A DNA stretch of 64,000 bases from Nocardioides nematodiphilus (GCF_020216525.1 NZ_JAIWOY010000001.1:186001-250000); one strand, 5' to 3'; positions 28,228-38,300 are shown, counted from the stretch's first letter. The notes: generated from the letters alone by a model not told the origin. Made by a program: numbers and translations.

Positions 28228-29220
28228 ATGACGACTCGGGTCTGCCACTTCATCCCGCCGTACCTGCTCGAGCGGCTCCAGCCGCACCTGACCGACGTCG
28301 ACCGGGCGTTGCGCGCCCGGCGCGAGGCCGGCCCGCATCCCGTACGACAAGGCGCGGCCGGGGCGCCGGCGTGGGTCGTGCACACGTGCCACAACGGCGC
28401 CGACCTGCCCGGTGACGTGGTCCGCTCGGCCGGTCAGCCCGCCTCGGGCGACGACGCCGTCGACGAGGCCGCCGCAGGCATCTCGGCGACGCTCGACCTC
28501 TATCGCGAGGTGTACGACCGCGCGTCCTTCGACGGCGAGGGCGCCCCGGTGTCGCTGTCAGTGCACTACGAGAGGGGCTACGACAACGCCTACTGGGACG
28601 GCACCCAGCTGGTCTTCGGCGACGGCGACGGGAAGGTCTTCGGGCGATTTACCAAGCCGGTCGACGTGCTCGGGCACGAGCTCACCCACGCCGTCACCGA
28701 GCGCACCGCCGGCCTGACCTACTCCGGGCAGTCCGGCGCCCTGAACGAGTCGCTCTCCGACGTCTTCGGCTCCTGCGTGAAGCAGCGGCTGCTGGGCCAG
28801 AGCGCCGCGCAGGCCGATTGGCTGATCGGCGAGGGCCTCTTCCTGCCCGCCGTGCAGGGCCGAGCGTTGCGCGACATGGCCCACCCCGGCACCGCGTACG
28901 ACGATCCGCAGCTCGGCAAGGATCCGCAGGCGCCCGACATGAGCGGCTATGTCGACACCACCGACGACAACGGCGGCGTCCATACCAACTCCGGCATCCC
29001 CAACCGGGCGTTCTACCTGGCGGCCGTCGCGATCGGCGGCAACGCCTGGGAGGGGGCCGGCCGGATCTGGTACGACGCGCTCACCGGTCCGGATGTCAGC
29101 GCCGGCACCGACTTCGCGGGCTTCGCCGCGGCGACCGTCGCCGCCGCCGGCGCGCACGCCGACGAGGTCACGGCGGCCTGGAAGACCGTCGGGGTCGGGC
29201 CGGGCGGGAGTGCCTCATGA
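28228..29220 (+). CDS. M4 family zinc metalloprotease, protealysin-like
   Basis: A thermolysin-family protease of 330 residues without signal peptide or long propeptide. A short N-terminal region (residues 1-55) resembles the protealysin propeptide (CHFIPPYLLERL). The catalytic domain has GHELTHAVTE (two zinc His plus catalytic Glu), NESLSDVFG (third zinc ligand) and NGGVHTNSGIPNRAFY with the transition-state His. Protealysin-like enzymes are released by unconventional routes or act inside cells. The ATG at 28228 is used. The stop overlaps the emfourin-like gene by 4 nt, so protease and inhibitor are translationally coupled. Confidence 0.9.
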   Translation: MTTRVCHFIPPYLLERLQPHLTDVDRALRARREAGPHPVRQGAAGAPAWVVHTCHNGADLPGDVVRSAGQPASGDDAVDEAAAGISATLDLYREVYDRASFDGEGAPVSLSVHYERGYDNAYWDGTQLVFGDGDGKVFGRFTKPVDVLGHELTHAVTERTAGLTYSGQSGALNESLSDVFGSCVKQRLLGQSAAQADWLIGEGLFLPAVQGRALRDMAHPGTAYDDPQLGKDPQAPDMSGYVDTTDDNGGVHTNSGIPNRAFYLAAVAIGGNAWEGAGRIWYDALTGPDVSAGTDFAGFAAATVAAAGAHADEVTAAWKTVGVGPGGSAS

Positions 29221-29492
29221 CCCGCCTGGTCTCGGTGCGTCGTACGGGCGGCTTCACCGGGATCACCCGGACCGGCGAGGTGGACCTCGACAGCGACGAC
29301 GACCGCGCTCCGGTCCTCAGCGATCTCGTCGCGGCGGTGGACGCCGGCGGGATCGAGACGCCGCCGGCGAGGCCGCGGCCGCGGCCGGACAGCTTCGTCT
29401 ACGACTTCGACCTGTGCGGCAGCACCTGCCAGGTCCACGAGCACAGCCTCACGCCCGACCTGCGCCGGATCGCGGAGCTGCTGCTCGACTGA
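29217..29492 (+). CDS. emfourin-like protealysin inhibitor
   Basis: A 91-residue acidic protein encoded immediately downstream of the M4 protease (ATGA overlap). It has the layout of emfourin, the slow tight-binding inhibitor found in operons with protealysin-like proteases: an RTGGFTGITR start, a Leu-rich helix (LSDLVAAVDAG), a PDSFVYDFDL strand and a SLTPDLRRIAELLLD C-terminal helix. It probably silences the protease inside the producing cell. The assignment rests on remembered family pattern plus context, not on a search. Confidence 0.75.
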   Translation: MTRLVSVRRTGGFTGITRTGEVDLDSDDDRAPVLSDLVAAVDAGGIETPPARPRPRPDSFVYDFDLCGSTCQVHEHSLTPDLRRIAELLLD

Positions 29493-29501
29493 GGCGGGTG
29501 C

Positions 29502-30200
29502 TTACTCCGCGTCGGCGAAGGCACGCTCGAGGGCGGCCTCGACGTGCACGGTGATGACGTCGAGGACGGGGACCTCCACGTCCTCGGGGCGCACGAGCAG
29601 CGAGAGCTCGGAGGCGCCGAGGATGACGCCCTGGGCGCCGCTGTCCCACAGCTCGTCGACGATGGTCGCGATGCGACGGCGCGACCCCGGCTCGACGGTG
29701 CGGAAGACGAGCTCGTTGTAGATGATCGAGTCGATCGTCTCGATGTGCAGCGAGTCCGGCAGGTTCACGTCGAGGCCGTGGTCGGAGATCCGCTGGGCGA
29801 AGAACTCGTTCTCCATCGTGTACGCCGTCGACAGGAACCCGACGGTGGTGATGCCGAGTGCCTTGCACTTCTCCGCGAGCACGTCGGCCAGGTGGATCAC
29901 CGGCACGGAGACGGCGGCCGCGACGGTGTCGTAGACCTGGTGGAACGTGGTGGCGCACAGCAGGATGAAGTCGGCGCCGGCCTTCTCCAGTCCCTGCGCG
30001 GCCTCGGACAGGATCGCGCCCGCGCGGTCCCAGTCACCCGACTGCTGGCACGCGGTGACCTCGGCGAAGTCGACGCTGGCGAGCACCGTCTTCGCGGAGT
30101 GGAGCCCGCCGAGCCGAGCCTGGACGCCCTTGTTGAGGCCCTCGTAGTAGGCGGCGCTGCTCTCCCAGCTCATGCCACCGATGAGTCCGATCGTCTGCAC
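29502..30200 (-). CDS. aspartate/glutamate racemase-like protein lacking one catalytic Cys
   Basis: A 232-residue member of the Asp/Glu racemase family closest to YgeA (GLIGGMSWESSAAYYEGLN, RLGGLHSAKTVL). Racemases use two cysteines; the first is present (Cys82 in LLCATTFH, where relatives have CTNT), but the second, normally in GCTE, is replaced by Ala196 in LGASELSLL. Two-base racemisation is therefore unlikely; a one-base activity (decarboxylase- or isomerase-like, as in other members of the superfamily) or loss of function is possible. GTG start at 30200. It converges with the protease-emfourin operon after 9 nt. Confidence 0.82.
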   Translation of the reverse strand: MQTIGLIGGMSWESSAAYYEGLNKGVQARLGGLHSAKTVLASVDFAEVTACQQSGDWDRAGAILSEAAQGLEKAGADFILLCATTFHQVYDTVAAAVSVPVIHLADVLAEKCKALGITTVGFLSTAYTMENEFFAQRISDHGLDVNLPDSLHIETIDSIIYNELVFRTVEPGSRRRIATIVDELWDSGAQGVILGASELSLLVRPEDVEVPVLDVITVHVEAALERAFADAE

Positions 30201-30283
30201 GTTTCGAGTGTGGCATCGGAGACGTTTTGAGACGCAATCGCCGAAGTTAACTCCAGGTAGACCTGAACGATCGGTCCATGACG

Positions 30284-30299
30284 GCCGGGTCGGCCCGGC
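30284..30299. terminator. short hairpin downstream of the SDR gene
   Basis: GCCGGG-TCGG-CCCGGC lies 10 nt after the SDR stop on the minus strand, upstream of the racemase-like gene. It is a probable weak terminator. Confidence 0.45.
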
Positions 30300-30308
30300 T
30301 TCCCGGGC

Positions 30309-31052
30309 TCAGCTCTGGCGATGCACCTTGTGCGCGGCGGCCTGGGCGCGTGGCTTGATCACGAGGGAGTCGATGTTCACGTGCGCCGGCCGGGTGACCA
30401 TCCAGGAGATCGCGTCGGCGATGTCGTCGGCCACCAGCGGGTTCGCGACGCCGGCGTAGACCGCGGCCGCGCGCTCCTCGTCGCCGCCGAACCGGACGAC
30501 GGAGAACTCGTCGGTGTGCACCATGCCCGGGTCGATCTCCATCACCCGGACGGGCTGGTCGAAGAGCTCGAGACGCAGCGCCTCGGTGACGGCCCGCACG
30601 CCGAACTTCGCGGCGTTGTAGCCCGCGCCGCCCTCGTACGCGACGTGCGCCGCGGTGGAGCCGACGTTCACGATCGCGCCCGCGCCGCTCGCGATCAGGG
30701 CCGGCAGCAGGGCCTGGGTGACGCGGGCCGTGCCGAGCACGTTGATGTCGTACATCCGCTGCCAGGCGTCGAGGTCGGCGCCGGCGACCGGCTCGAGACC
30801 GAAGGCGCCGCCCGCGTTGTTGACCAGGACGTCCAGGTGACCGCCGATGACGTCGGCCAGCTTCTCCACCGACTCCTGGTCGGTGATGTCGGTGGGCACG
30901 GACGTGGCGCCGATCTCCTGGGCCAGGATCTCGATCCGCTCGACGCGGCGGGCGGCGAGGAAGACGTGGTAGCCGGCGGCGCAGAGGGCGCGGGCGGTGG
31001 CGGCGCCGATCCCGCTGGAGGCTCCGGTCACGACGGCGGTCTTCTGAGTCAT
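30309..31052 (-). CDS. short-chain dehydrogenase/reductase
   Basis: A 247-residue classical SDR. It shows the dinucleotide loop TGASSGIGAATA, NNAGGAF, the catalytic Ser in VNVGSTAAH and the YNAAK active-site pair, followed by PGMVHTDEF. The Asp/Arg pattern after strand 2 (AARRVERIE) suggests NADP preference. The C-terminal 15 residues are His/Ala rich. It resembles YdfG-like serine or 3-hydroxy acid dehydrogenases. TAGGCT lies 7 nt before the ATG at 31052. It diverges from mshA. Confidence 0.88.
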   Translation of the reverse strand: MTQKTAVVTGASSGIGAATARALCAAGYHVFLAARRVERIEILAQEIGATSVPTDITDQESVEKLADVIGGHLDVLVNNAGGAFGLEPVAGADLDAWQRMYDINVLGTARVTQALLPALIASGAGAIVNVGSTAAHVAYEGGAGYNAAKFGVRAVTEALRLELFDQPVRVMEIDPGMVHTDEFSVVRFGGDEERAAAVYAGVANPLVADDIADAISWMVTRPAHVNIDSLVIKPRAQAAAHKVHRQS

Positions 31053-31172
31053 GGGCGACAGCCTAGGGCGGCTGGAACTCCAGGTATTCGGGAACATGCG
31101 GGACACTGGCGCGGTTGAGGCTTCGGAGGAGTCCGGCACGGCGTCCGGCAGTGCATACGAGAGGCGGCGGGT

Positions 31173-32414
31173 ATGAAGCGGGTGGCGATGATCAGCCTGC
31201 ACACCTCCCCTCTCGACCAGCCCGGCACCGGCGACGCCGGCGGGATGAACGTCTACGTCCTCGAGCTGGCCCGCCGCCTGGGCCAGCAGGGCGTCGCCGT
31301 CGACATCTTCACGCGCGCGACCTCCTCGCAGCAGGCTCAGATCGTCGAGGCCTTCGAGGGCGTCTCCGTGCGCCACATCCCCGCCGGCCCGTACGAGGGC
31401 CTCACCAAGACCGAGCTGCCCGGCCAGCTGTGCACGTTCGCGCGCGAGGTGCTGCGCGCCGAGGCCGCTCACCCGGTGGGCCACTACGACGCGGTGCACT
31501 CCCACTACTGGCTCTCCGGCCAGGTCGGCGCGCTGGCCCGCGATCGCTGGGGCGTGCCGCTGGTGCACTCGATGCACACCATGGCCAAGGTGAAGAACGA
31601 CGCGCTCGCCGAGGGCGACTGCCCCGAGCCGAGCGCGCGCGTGATCGGTGAGGAGCAGGTGGTCGCTGCCGCGGACGTGCTGATCGCGAACACCGATCTC
31701 GAGGCCAAGCAGCTCATCAACTTCTACGACGCCGACCCCGGCCGGGTCGAGGTCGTGCATCCGGGTGTCGACCTCGATGTCTTCGCGCCCACGTCGACGG
31801 CCGCCGCCCGGGCCGCCCTCGGCCTGCCGGCCGATGCCACCGTGCTGCTCTTCGCCGGCCGGATCCAGCCGCTCAAGGCGCCCGACGTGCTGCTGCGCGC
31901 CGTCCAGGTCCTCCTCGCCCGCGATCCCTCGCTGCGCCATCGGCTCGTGGTGCCGATCGTCGGCGGCCCGTCCGGCAGCGGCCTGGAGCACCCCGAGTCG
32001 CTGGCCGATCTGGCCCGGGCGCTCGGCATCGCCGACGTGGTGCGATTCGTCCCGCCGGTCTCGCAGGCGATGCTCGGGCAGTGGTACGCCGCCGCGACCC
32101 TGGTCGCGGTCCCCTCCTACAACGAGTCCTTCGGCCTGGTCGCCGTCGAGGCCCAGGCCTGCGGCACTCCCGTGGTCGCGGCGGCGGTCGGTGGGCTGAC
32201 GACGGCGGTCCGCGACGGCCGCAGTGGGCTGCTCGTCGACGGTCACCGATCCGAGCAGTGGGCCGATGCGCTCGGCCGGATCGTCCGCGACCCCGCGCTG
32301 CGTGAGTCGCTGGCCCTGGGCGCCCTGATGCACGCCCGCGAGTTCACCTGGGAGGCGACCGCGCGGCACACCCTGGAGACCTACGAGCGAGCACGGGAGC
32401 TGGTGCGGGCATGA
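31173..32414 (+). CDS. mshA: D-inositol-3-phosphate glycosyltransferase (mycothiol synthesis)
   Basis: Transfers GlcNAc from UDP-GlcNAc to 1D-myo-inositol 3-phosphate, the first committed step of mycothiol synthesis. The 413-residue GT4 enzyme has [20 protein letters not shown] at the N-terminus, [32 protein letters not shown] for nucleotide sugar binding, and the EX7E-type [20 protein letters not shown]. The stop overlaps ybjN by 4 nt, an arrangement common in actinobacteria. Confidence 0.95.
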   Translation: MKRVAMISLHTSPLDQPGTGDAGGMNVYVLELARRLGQQGVAVDIFTRATSSQQAQIVEAFEGVSVRHIPAGPYEGLTKTELPGQLCTFAREVLRAEAAHPVGHYDAVHSHYWLSGQVGALARDRWGVPLVHSMHTMAKVKNDALAEGDCPEPSARVIGEEQVVAAADVLIANTDLEAKQLINFYDADPGRVEVVHPGVDLDVFAPTSTAAARAALGLPADATVLLFAGRIQPLKAPDVLLRAVQVLLARDPSLRHRLVVPIVGGPSGSGLEHPESLADLARALGIADVVRFVPPVSQAMLGQWYAAATLVAVPSYNESFGLVAVEAQACGTPVVAAAVGGLTTAVRDGRSGLLVDGHRSEQWADALGRIVRDPALRESLALGALMHAREFTWEATARHTLETYERARELVRA

Positions 32415-32902
32415 GCGACGCGTACGGGCAGGTGATCGAGCAGTGGCTCGACGCCAACGAGATCGAGTGGACGCGTGCCGGCGAGAGCTGGTCGTTCGCA
32501 CTGCCGGGTGAGAAGAAGCTCCAGACGCCCGTACGGCTCGACCTCGGTCCGCACGCCCTCGGCGTGCACGCGTTCGTGTGCCGCAAGCCGGATGAGAACT
32601 TCGAGGGCGTCTACCGCTGGCTGCTCGAGAAGAACATGCGGATGTACGCCGTCGCCTTCGGCCTCGACCAGCTCGGCGACATCTACCTCGACGCCCGCCT
32701 GCCGCTCACGACCGTCGCCGTCGAGGAGCTCGACAACCTGCTCGGCTCGGTGCTGGCCTACGCCGACGAGTCGTTCAACACGATCCTCGAGCTCGGCTTC
32801 GCCACCTCGATCCGCAAGGAGTGGGAGTGGCGCAACCTGCGCGGTGAGTCGACCGCCAACCTCGAGGCCTTCCGCGGCTGGCTCGAGCGGGAGCCCGGGT
32901 AG
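32411..32902 (+). CDS. YbjN domain protein
   Basis: A 163-residue cytoplasmic protein with the YbjN fold, similar to type III secretion chaperones (beta-alpha-beta with terminal helices). It contains [28 protein letters not shown], the typical central strand-turn-strand (quoted here only as residues about 72-98). YbjN proteins act as stress-related co-chaperones, but no biochemical role is established in actinobacteria. It is translationally coupled to mshA. Confidence 0.8.
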   Translation: MSDAYGQVIEQWLDANEIEWTRAGESWSFALPGEKKLQTPVRLDLGPHALGVHAFVCRKPDENFEGVYRWLLEKNMRMYAVAFGLDQLGDIYLDARLPLTTVAVEELDNLLGSVLAYADESFNTILELGFATSIRKEWEWRNLRGESTANLEAFRGWLEREPG

Positions 32903-32974
32903 GACTCGGGCGCGCCTGTCCCCCGTGTCCGACCGAACGGCGCCGCCGCGCTCCCGTGCCGCGTCGGCTGAGGG

Positions 32975-33853
32975 TCAGGCTGGACGCCGCCGCGCGACGG
33001 CGACACCGAGGAGCGCGAGCGCGCCGCCCACGTACGCCAGCCCCGGCGGCGTCTCGCCCAGCCACGCCCACGCGAGCAGCACGGTGATCACCGGCACCAG
33101 GTAGGTCGTGATGCCGAGGGAGGATGCGCTCATGTGGCTCAGCGCGTAGCCGTACGTGGTGAACGCGATCGCGGTCGGGAAGACGCCGAGATAGATCACC
33201 CACAGCGTCGCCGAGAGCGGCGCGTCTCGCAGGTCGCTGATCAGCTGCCCGGCGAACGGCAGGCAGACCACCGCGCCGATCGTGCAGGCCAGCCAGGTCA
33301 CCTGGACCGACGCGAGCCGGCTCATCAGCGGCTTCTGCAGGATCAGCGAGATCGAGTACGCGACCGCCGAGACGAGGCACAGCACCACGCCGAGGAGGTC
33401 ACGACCACCGTCGCTGCCGTGTCCGGCGAAACTGATGAGGATCACGCCGCCGAAGGCGAGCGCCAGGCCGAGCACGATCCATCGGGTGAACCGCTCGTCG
33501 AGGAAGATCGCGGCGAGCACCGCGATCAGGATCGGCGAGAGCTGGATCAGCATCGCGGCCGTGCCGGCATCGATCCGACGCTCCCCCGCGTTGAGCGCGA
33601 CCATGTAGAGGGCGTACCAGAGCACGCCGATCGCCAGGATCCGCCACCAGTCCGCGCGGTCGGGGCGCACCAACACGGGCCGCCGGCGCAGCGCGACGAC
33701 GCCCAGGCACAGCGCTCCGACGGCGAGCCGGCCCAGGGCCATCGCGCCGGGGCGCACCTCGTCGGCGAGGTCGCGGATCGCGACGAACGCGCTCGCCCAC
33801 AGCAGGAGGGTCACGCCGACGGCGATCAGGGGCAGCGAGCGGCTCGGGGTCAC
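32975..33853 (-). CDS. EamA/DMT family transporter
   Basis: A 292-residue integral membrane protein with ten helices in two EamA repeats. It contains ALNAGERRIDAGTAAML and SPILIAVLAAIFLDERF in the first repeat and YLVPVITVLLAWAWLGE in the second, as in RhaT/YdcZ-like drug/metabolite exporters. The transported compound cannot be predicted. GTG start at 33853, with TAGCGT 6 nt upstream. It diverges from the MarR regulator, which may control it. Confidence 0.86.
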   Translation of the reverse strand: MTPSRSLPLIAVGVTLLLWASAFVAIRDLADEVRPGAMALGRLAVGALCLGVVALRRRPVLVRPDRADWWRILAIGVLWYALYMVALNAGERRIDAGTAAMLIQLSPILIAVLAAIFLDERFTRWIVLGLALAFGGVILISFAGHGSDGGRDLLGVVLCLVSAVAYSISLILQKPLMSRLASVQVTWLACTIGAVVCLPFAGQLISDLRDAPLSATLWVIYLGVFPTAIAFTTYGYALSHMSASSLGITTYLVPVITVLLAWAWLGETPPGLAYVGGALALLGVAVARRRPA

Positions 33854-33942
33854 GGGGCGACGCTATCGGTCGTTCTTTTGCCTGGACGAGCGAGTTTCGG
33901 ACTTGGCGTCCGCCGAGGCCCGCGCACCCTACGATCGTCGCC

Positions 33943-34434
33943 ATGTCCGATCCGATCATCGAAGCGCGCCGCCAGTGGATCGCGCACGGCTGGGCCGACG
34001 CGGCCGACGGGATGGCGCTGGTGACCTCCGTCGTCCGGGTGCACCAGCTGCTGATGGAGCGGATCGATGCGGTGCTGCGTCCGCTCGACGTCACCTTCGC
34101 CCGCTACGAGGTGCTGCGTCTGCTGGCCTTCACCCGCGAGGGCGCGCTCCCCATGACCAGGCTCGGCTCCCTGCTGCAGGTGCATCCGACGAGCGTCACC
34201 TCGGCCGTCGACCGGCTCGAGAAGCAGGGGTACGTCACCCGCTCGCGCGGGGAGTCCGACCGCCGCGTCGTGCTCGCGGCCATCACCGAGGAGGGCCGAG
34301 CCGTGGTCGAGCGCGCCACCGATGGGCTCAACGGTGAGGTCTTCGCCCAGCCCGGCATCGACGCCGGCCAGGTCGCGGACCTGACCGCGCTGCTGCACTC
34401 GCTGCGCGCCGCCTCCGGCGATCAGATCGACTGA
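33943..34434 (+). CDS. MarR family transcriptional regulator
   Basis: A 163-residue winged-helix repressor: helical dimerisation ends, a recognition helix region LQVHPTSVTSAVDRLEKQG and the wing TRSRGESDRRVVLAAIT. MarR proteins usually bind palindromes and respond to phenolic or acyl-CoA-like ligands. TACGAT lies 7 nt before the ATG. It diverges from the EamA exporter and its 3' end overlaps the convergent relQ-like gene by 13 nt. Confidence 0.9.
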   Translation: MSDPIIEARRQWIAHGWADAADGMALVTSVVRVHQLLMERIDAVLRPLDVTFARYEVLRLLAFTREGALPMTRLGSLLQVHPTSVTSAVDRLEKQGYVTRSRGESDRRVVLAAITEEGRAVVERATDGLNGEVFAQPGIDAGQVADLTALLHSLRAASGDQID

Positions 34435-35192
34435 GCCGACGGCTCGTCGCCGTCCTGGTCGCCCTCGTCCTGGTCACCCGTTGCAGCCGGCGCTGCCGAG
34501 CCGCGCAACGACTCGCGCAGATCGCTCATCCGCTGGTCGAGCTCGTGCGCGACGCTGGCGGCCTCGGCGAGCTCGTCGCCGAGCGCGGAGGGGATCTCCT
34601 CGCGGAACTTGTAGTAGATCTTGTGCTCGACGCTCGCCCAGAAGTCCATCGCGACCGTACGGACCTGCAGCTCGACACAGACCTCGCGGATCGAGTCGGA
34701 CAGGAACACCGGGATCTGCACGATCGCGTGCAGGCTGCGATACCCGTTGGGCTTCGGGTTCGCGATGTAGTCCTTGATCTCGACGACCTTGACGTCGGGC
34801 TGACTGGTCAGCATCGAGAGCACCCAGTAGGTGTCCTCGAGGAAGCTGCAGACGATCCGGATGCCGGCGATGTCGAAGATCTGGTGGCCGATGGCGTCGG
34901 AGGTGACCTCGCAACCGATCCGACCGGCCTTCATCCGGATGCTGTCGATCGACTTGAGCCGCGAGCTGACGTGCTCGATCGGGCTGCCGTCGGGCCGGAA
35001 GCTCAGCTCCTCGCGGATGATGTTGATCTTGGTCAGCATCTCCTCGAGCGCGAACCGGTAGGGCATCAGCAACTGGCTGATCTCCTGGGCGGCCTCCGAC
35101 AGCGCGACGCTGTGCGGGTCGAGCTCGGCGGCAGCCACCAGCTGAGAGATGGTCCCCAGCTCTGGCGGACCGTCCTGCTCCAGGTCGGTCAT
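34422..35192 (-). CDS. small alarmone (p)ppGpp synthetase, RelQ-like
   Basis: A 256-residue protein with only the RelA/SpoT synthetase domain, so no hydrolase, TGS or ACT region. Conserved elements are PIEHVSSRLKSIDSIRMK, DIAGIRIVCSFLEDTYWV, IANPKPNGYRSLHAIVQIP and VELQVRTVAMDFWASVEHK, giving the pyrophosphate-donor and GTP/GDP sites. The C-terminus is an acidic low-complexity tail. The ATG at 35192 is chosen because AGGAGGA lies 9-10 nt upstream. It diverges from icmF across a spacer with a 13-bp inverted repeat. Confidence 0.9.
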   Translation of the reverse strand: MTDLEQDGPPELGTISQLVAAAELDPHSVALSEAAQEISQLLMPYRFALEEMLTKINIIREELSFRPDGSPIEHVSSRLKSIDSIRMKAGRIGCEVTSDAIGHQIFDIAGIRIVCSFLEDTYWVLSMLTSQPDVKVVEIKDYIANPKPNGYRSLHAIVQIPVFLSDSIREVCVELQVRTVAMDFWASVEHKIYYKFREEIPSALGDELAEAASVAHELDQRMSDLRESLRGSAAPAATGDQDEGDQDGDEPSAQSI

Positions 35193-35270
35193 CGACTCAC
35201 GTCCTCCTCGACTCGGCGTCGCTCGGGTAGGAGGACGACGGTAGCGCCATCCTGGTCGCAAAGATTGCAT

Positions 35271-35301
35271 GGATGTCCTAGTATCTATTACTAGGACATC
35301 C
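35271..35301. promoter_or_regulatory. perfect 13-bp inverted repeat upstream of icmF
   Basis: GGATGTCCTAGTA-TCTAT-TACTAGGACATCC ends 23 nt before the icmF ATG and just upstream of its GGGGAG ribosome-binding site (35315-35320). It is AT-richer than its surroundings and contains TAGTAT and TACTAG, possible -10 elements. The size and symmetry indicate a dimeric repressor operator, probably TetR- or GntR-type. It is 79 nt from the relQ-like start, so control of icmF is more likely. Confidence 0.7.
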
Positions 35302-35324
35302 AACTAATTCTGACGGGGAGCGCC

Positions 35325-38300
35325 ATGACCGAGTTGCACACGCCCGAGCACCACGTCCGTGTGGTGACCGCCAGCGCGCTCTTCGACGGCCACGATGCCG
35401 CGATCAACATCATGCGGCGGATCTTCCAGTCCCAGGGCTGCGAGGTCATCCACCTCGGGCACAACCGGTCGGTGGCCGAGGTCGTCGAGGCGGCGATCGA
35501 GGAGGACGCGCACGGGATCGCGATCTCCTCCTACCAGGGCGGTCACGTCGAGTACTTCGAGTATCTCGTCGCCATGCTGCGCGAGCGCGGCGCCGGCCAC
35601 ATCAAGGTCGTCGGCGGCGGGGGCGGCGTCATCATCCCCGCCGAGATCGCCCGGCTGCGCGAGTCGGGGGTCACCATCTTCTCCCCCGAGGACGGGCAAC
35701 GGCTCGGCCTGGTCGGGATGATCAACAGCGTCGTCGCCGACCTCGATCACGATCTGCTCGCCGAGCACGGCGCCGACCTCGAGGCCGTACGGGCCGGCGA
35801 CCGGCTCGCCCTCGCTCGCGCGATCACCGCCGCCGAGCAGGGCCGCCTTCCCCATCCCCCCGAGCCCACCACCGGTCCCGTCGTCCTGGGCATCACCGGC
35901 ACCGGCGGATCCGGCAAGTCCTCGCTCACCGATGAGCTGCTGCGCCGCCTGCGCACCGACCAGGCCGACCGGCTGCGGGTGGCCGTGCTCGCGATCGACC
36001 CGACCCGGCGTCGTGGCGGCGGGGCCCTGCTGGGTGACCGCATCCGGATGAACGCCCTGGGCGAGCAGACGTTCTACCGCTCCTTGGCGACCCGCGGCGC
36101 GCACGAGGTGCCCGAGCACCTCACCGATGTCATCGACACGGTCAAGAGCGCCGGCTTCGACCTGATCATCGTGGAGACCCCCGGGATCGGGCAGGGCGAC
36201 GCCGCGATCGTGCCGTACGTCGACGTCAGCCTCTACGTGATGACGCCGGAGTTCGGGGCGGCCAGCCAGCTGGAGAAGATCGACATGCTCGACTTCGCCG
36301 ACGCGGTCGCGATCAACAAGTTCGAGCGCCGCGGCGCCCTCGACGCCCTGCGCGACGTCAGCCGGCAGCTGGTCCGCAACCGCGAGGCGTTCAGCTCCGC
36401 ACCCGAGGAGATGCCGGTCTTCGGCACCTCGGCCGCGACCTTCGGTGACGACGGCGTCACCGCGCTCTACCAGCACCTTCGCGGCCTGTTGGCCGGGCGC
36501 GGCCTGCCGGTGGAGGAGCCCGGCGCGCTCGCCCCGGTGAGCGTGCGGCACTCGAGCGGCATCCGCCCGGTGCTGCCGGGCGAGCGGGTGCGCTACCTGG
36601 CCGAGATCACCGACACCGTCCGGGCGTACCACGCCGAGACCGAGCGGCTCGCCGCCCTCGCCAGCCGCGCCCAGGCCTACGCCACCGTCGCCGGCGAGAT
36701 GGACTCGATCGACGTCGGCACGGCCGCGGCGAAGGCGCACAGCGACGTGCCGGCCGCGGTCCACGAGCGGATCGAGTCGTGGCCCAAGACCGTCGAGGAG
36801 TACGCCGCCGACGCCGGCAAGATCTCGCTCAGCGGCACCCGGGTGCCGCGCGTCGCCGTTCCCCGCACGACCGATCACGGCGAGCTCGTCCGGTACTGGC
36901 GCCGCGAGAACCTTCCCGGCGCGTTCCCGTTCACCGCCGGCGTCTTCCCGTACAAGCGTGCCGACGAGGACCCGGCGCGGATGTTCGCCGGCGAGGGCGA
37001 CCCGTTCCGGACCAACCTCCGGTTCAAGCTGCTGTCCGAGGGCCAGCCCGCCACCCGGCTCTCCACCGCCTTCGACTCGGTCACCCTCTACGGCCGCGAC
37101 CCCGACGAGCGACCCGACATCTACGGCAAGGTCGGCACCTCGGGCGTCAGCATCGCGACGCTGGAGGACATGAAGGCGCTCTACGACGGCTTCGACCTGC
37201 TCTCGCCCTCGACCAGCGTCAGCATGACGATCAACGGCCCGGCCCCGACGATCCTGGCGTACTTCCTGACCACCGTCCTCGACCAGGCCGCCGAGCGCGG
37301 GATCGACGCGGCCACGGCGCTCGCGACGGTGCGCGGCACGGTCCAGGCCGACATCCTCAAGGAGGACCAGGGCCAGAACACCTGCCTGTTCTCCACCGAG
37401 TTCTCCCTGCGCTGCATGGCGGACATCCAGGAGTGGTTCATCGAGCACGGCGTGCGCAACTTCTACTCCGTCTCCATCTCCGGCTACCACATCGCCGAGG
37501 CCGGGGCGAACCCCATCACGCAGCTCGCGTTCACCCTCGCCAACGGGTTCACGTACGTCGAGGCCTACCTCGCGCGCGGGATGGCGATCGACGACTTCGC
37601 GCCCAACCTGTCGTTCTTCTTCAGCAACGGCATGGACCCCGAGTACACCGTCATCGGCCGGGTCGCGCGACGGATCTGGGCGGTCGCGATGCGCGACAAG
37701 TACGGTGCAGGAGAACGCAGCCAGAAGCTGAAGTACCACGTCCAGACGTCCGGGCGGAGCCTGCACGCGCAGGAGATGGCCTTCAACGACATCCGCACCA
37801 CGCTGCAGGCGCTGTGCGCGATCTACGACAACGCCAACAGCCTGCACACCAACGCCTTCGACGAGGCCGTCACCACCCCCAGCGCCGACTCGGTGCGCCG
37901 GGCGCTGGCGATCCAGCTCGTGATCAACCGCGAGTGGGGGCTGGCGATGAACGAGAACCCGCTGCAGGGCTCGTACGTCCTCGACGAGCTCACGGATCTG
38001 GTCGAGGAGGCGGTGCTGGCGGAGTTCGAGCGGATCAGCGAGCGCGGTGGCGTGCTGGGTGCGATGGAGACCGGCTACCAGCGCGGCCGGATCCAGGACG
38101 AGTCGATGCTCTACGAGCACCGCAAGCACTCCGGCGAGCTGCCGATCATCGGCGTCAACACCTTCCGGGCACCCGATGCCGAGCCGGTCGAGGCCCATCT
38201 CGAGCTGGCCCGCGCGACCGAGGCCGAGAAGGAGTCCCAGCTCGCGCGGGTGCAGGCCTTCCAGGAGGCGCACCGCGACGACGCGGCCGCGGCGATCGCC

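Noticed and set aside
30249..31088. An 11-mer AACTCCAGGTA upstream of both the racemase-like gene and the SDR gene.
   Set aside because: Too short to be significant, at different distances from the starts, with no matching symmetry.
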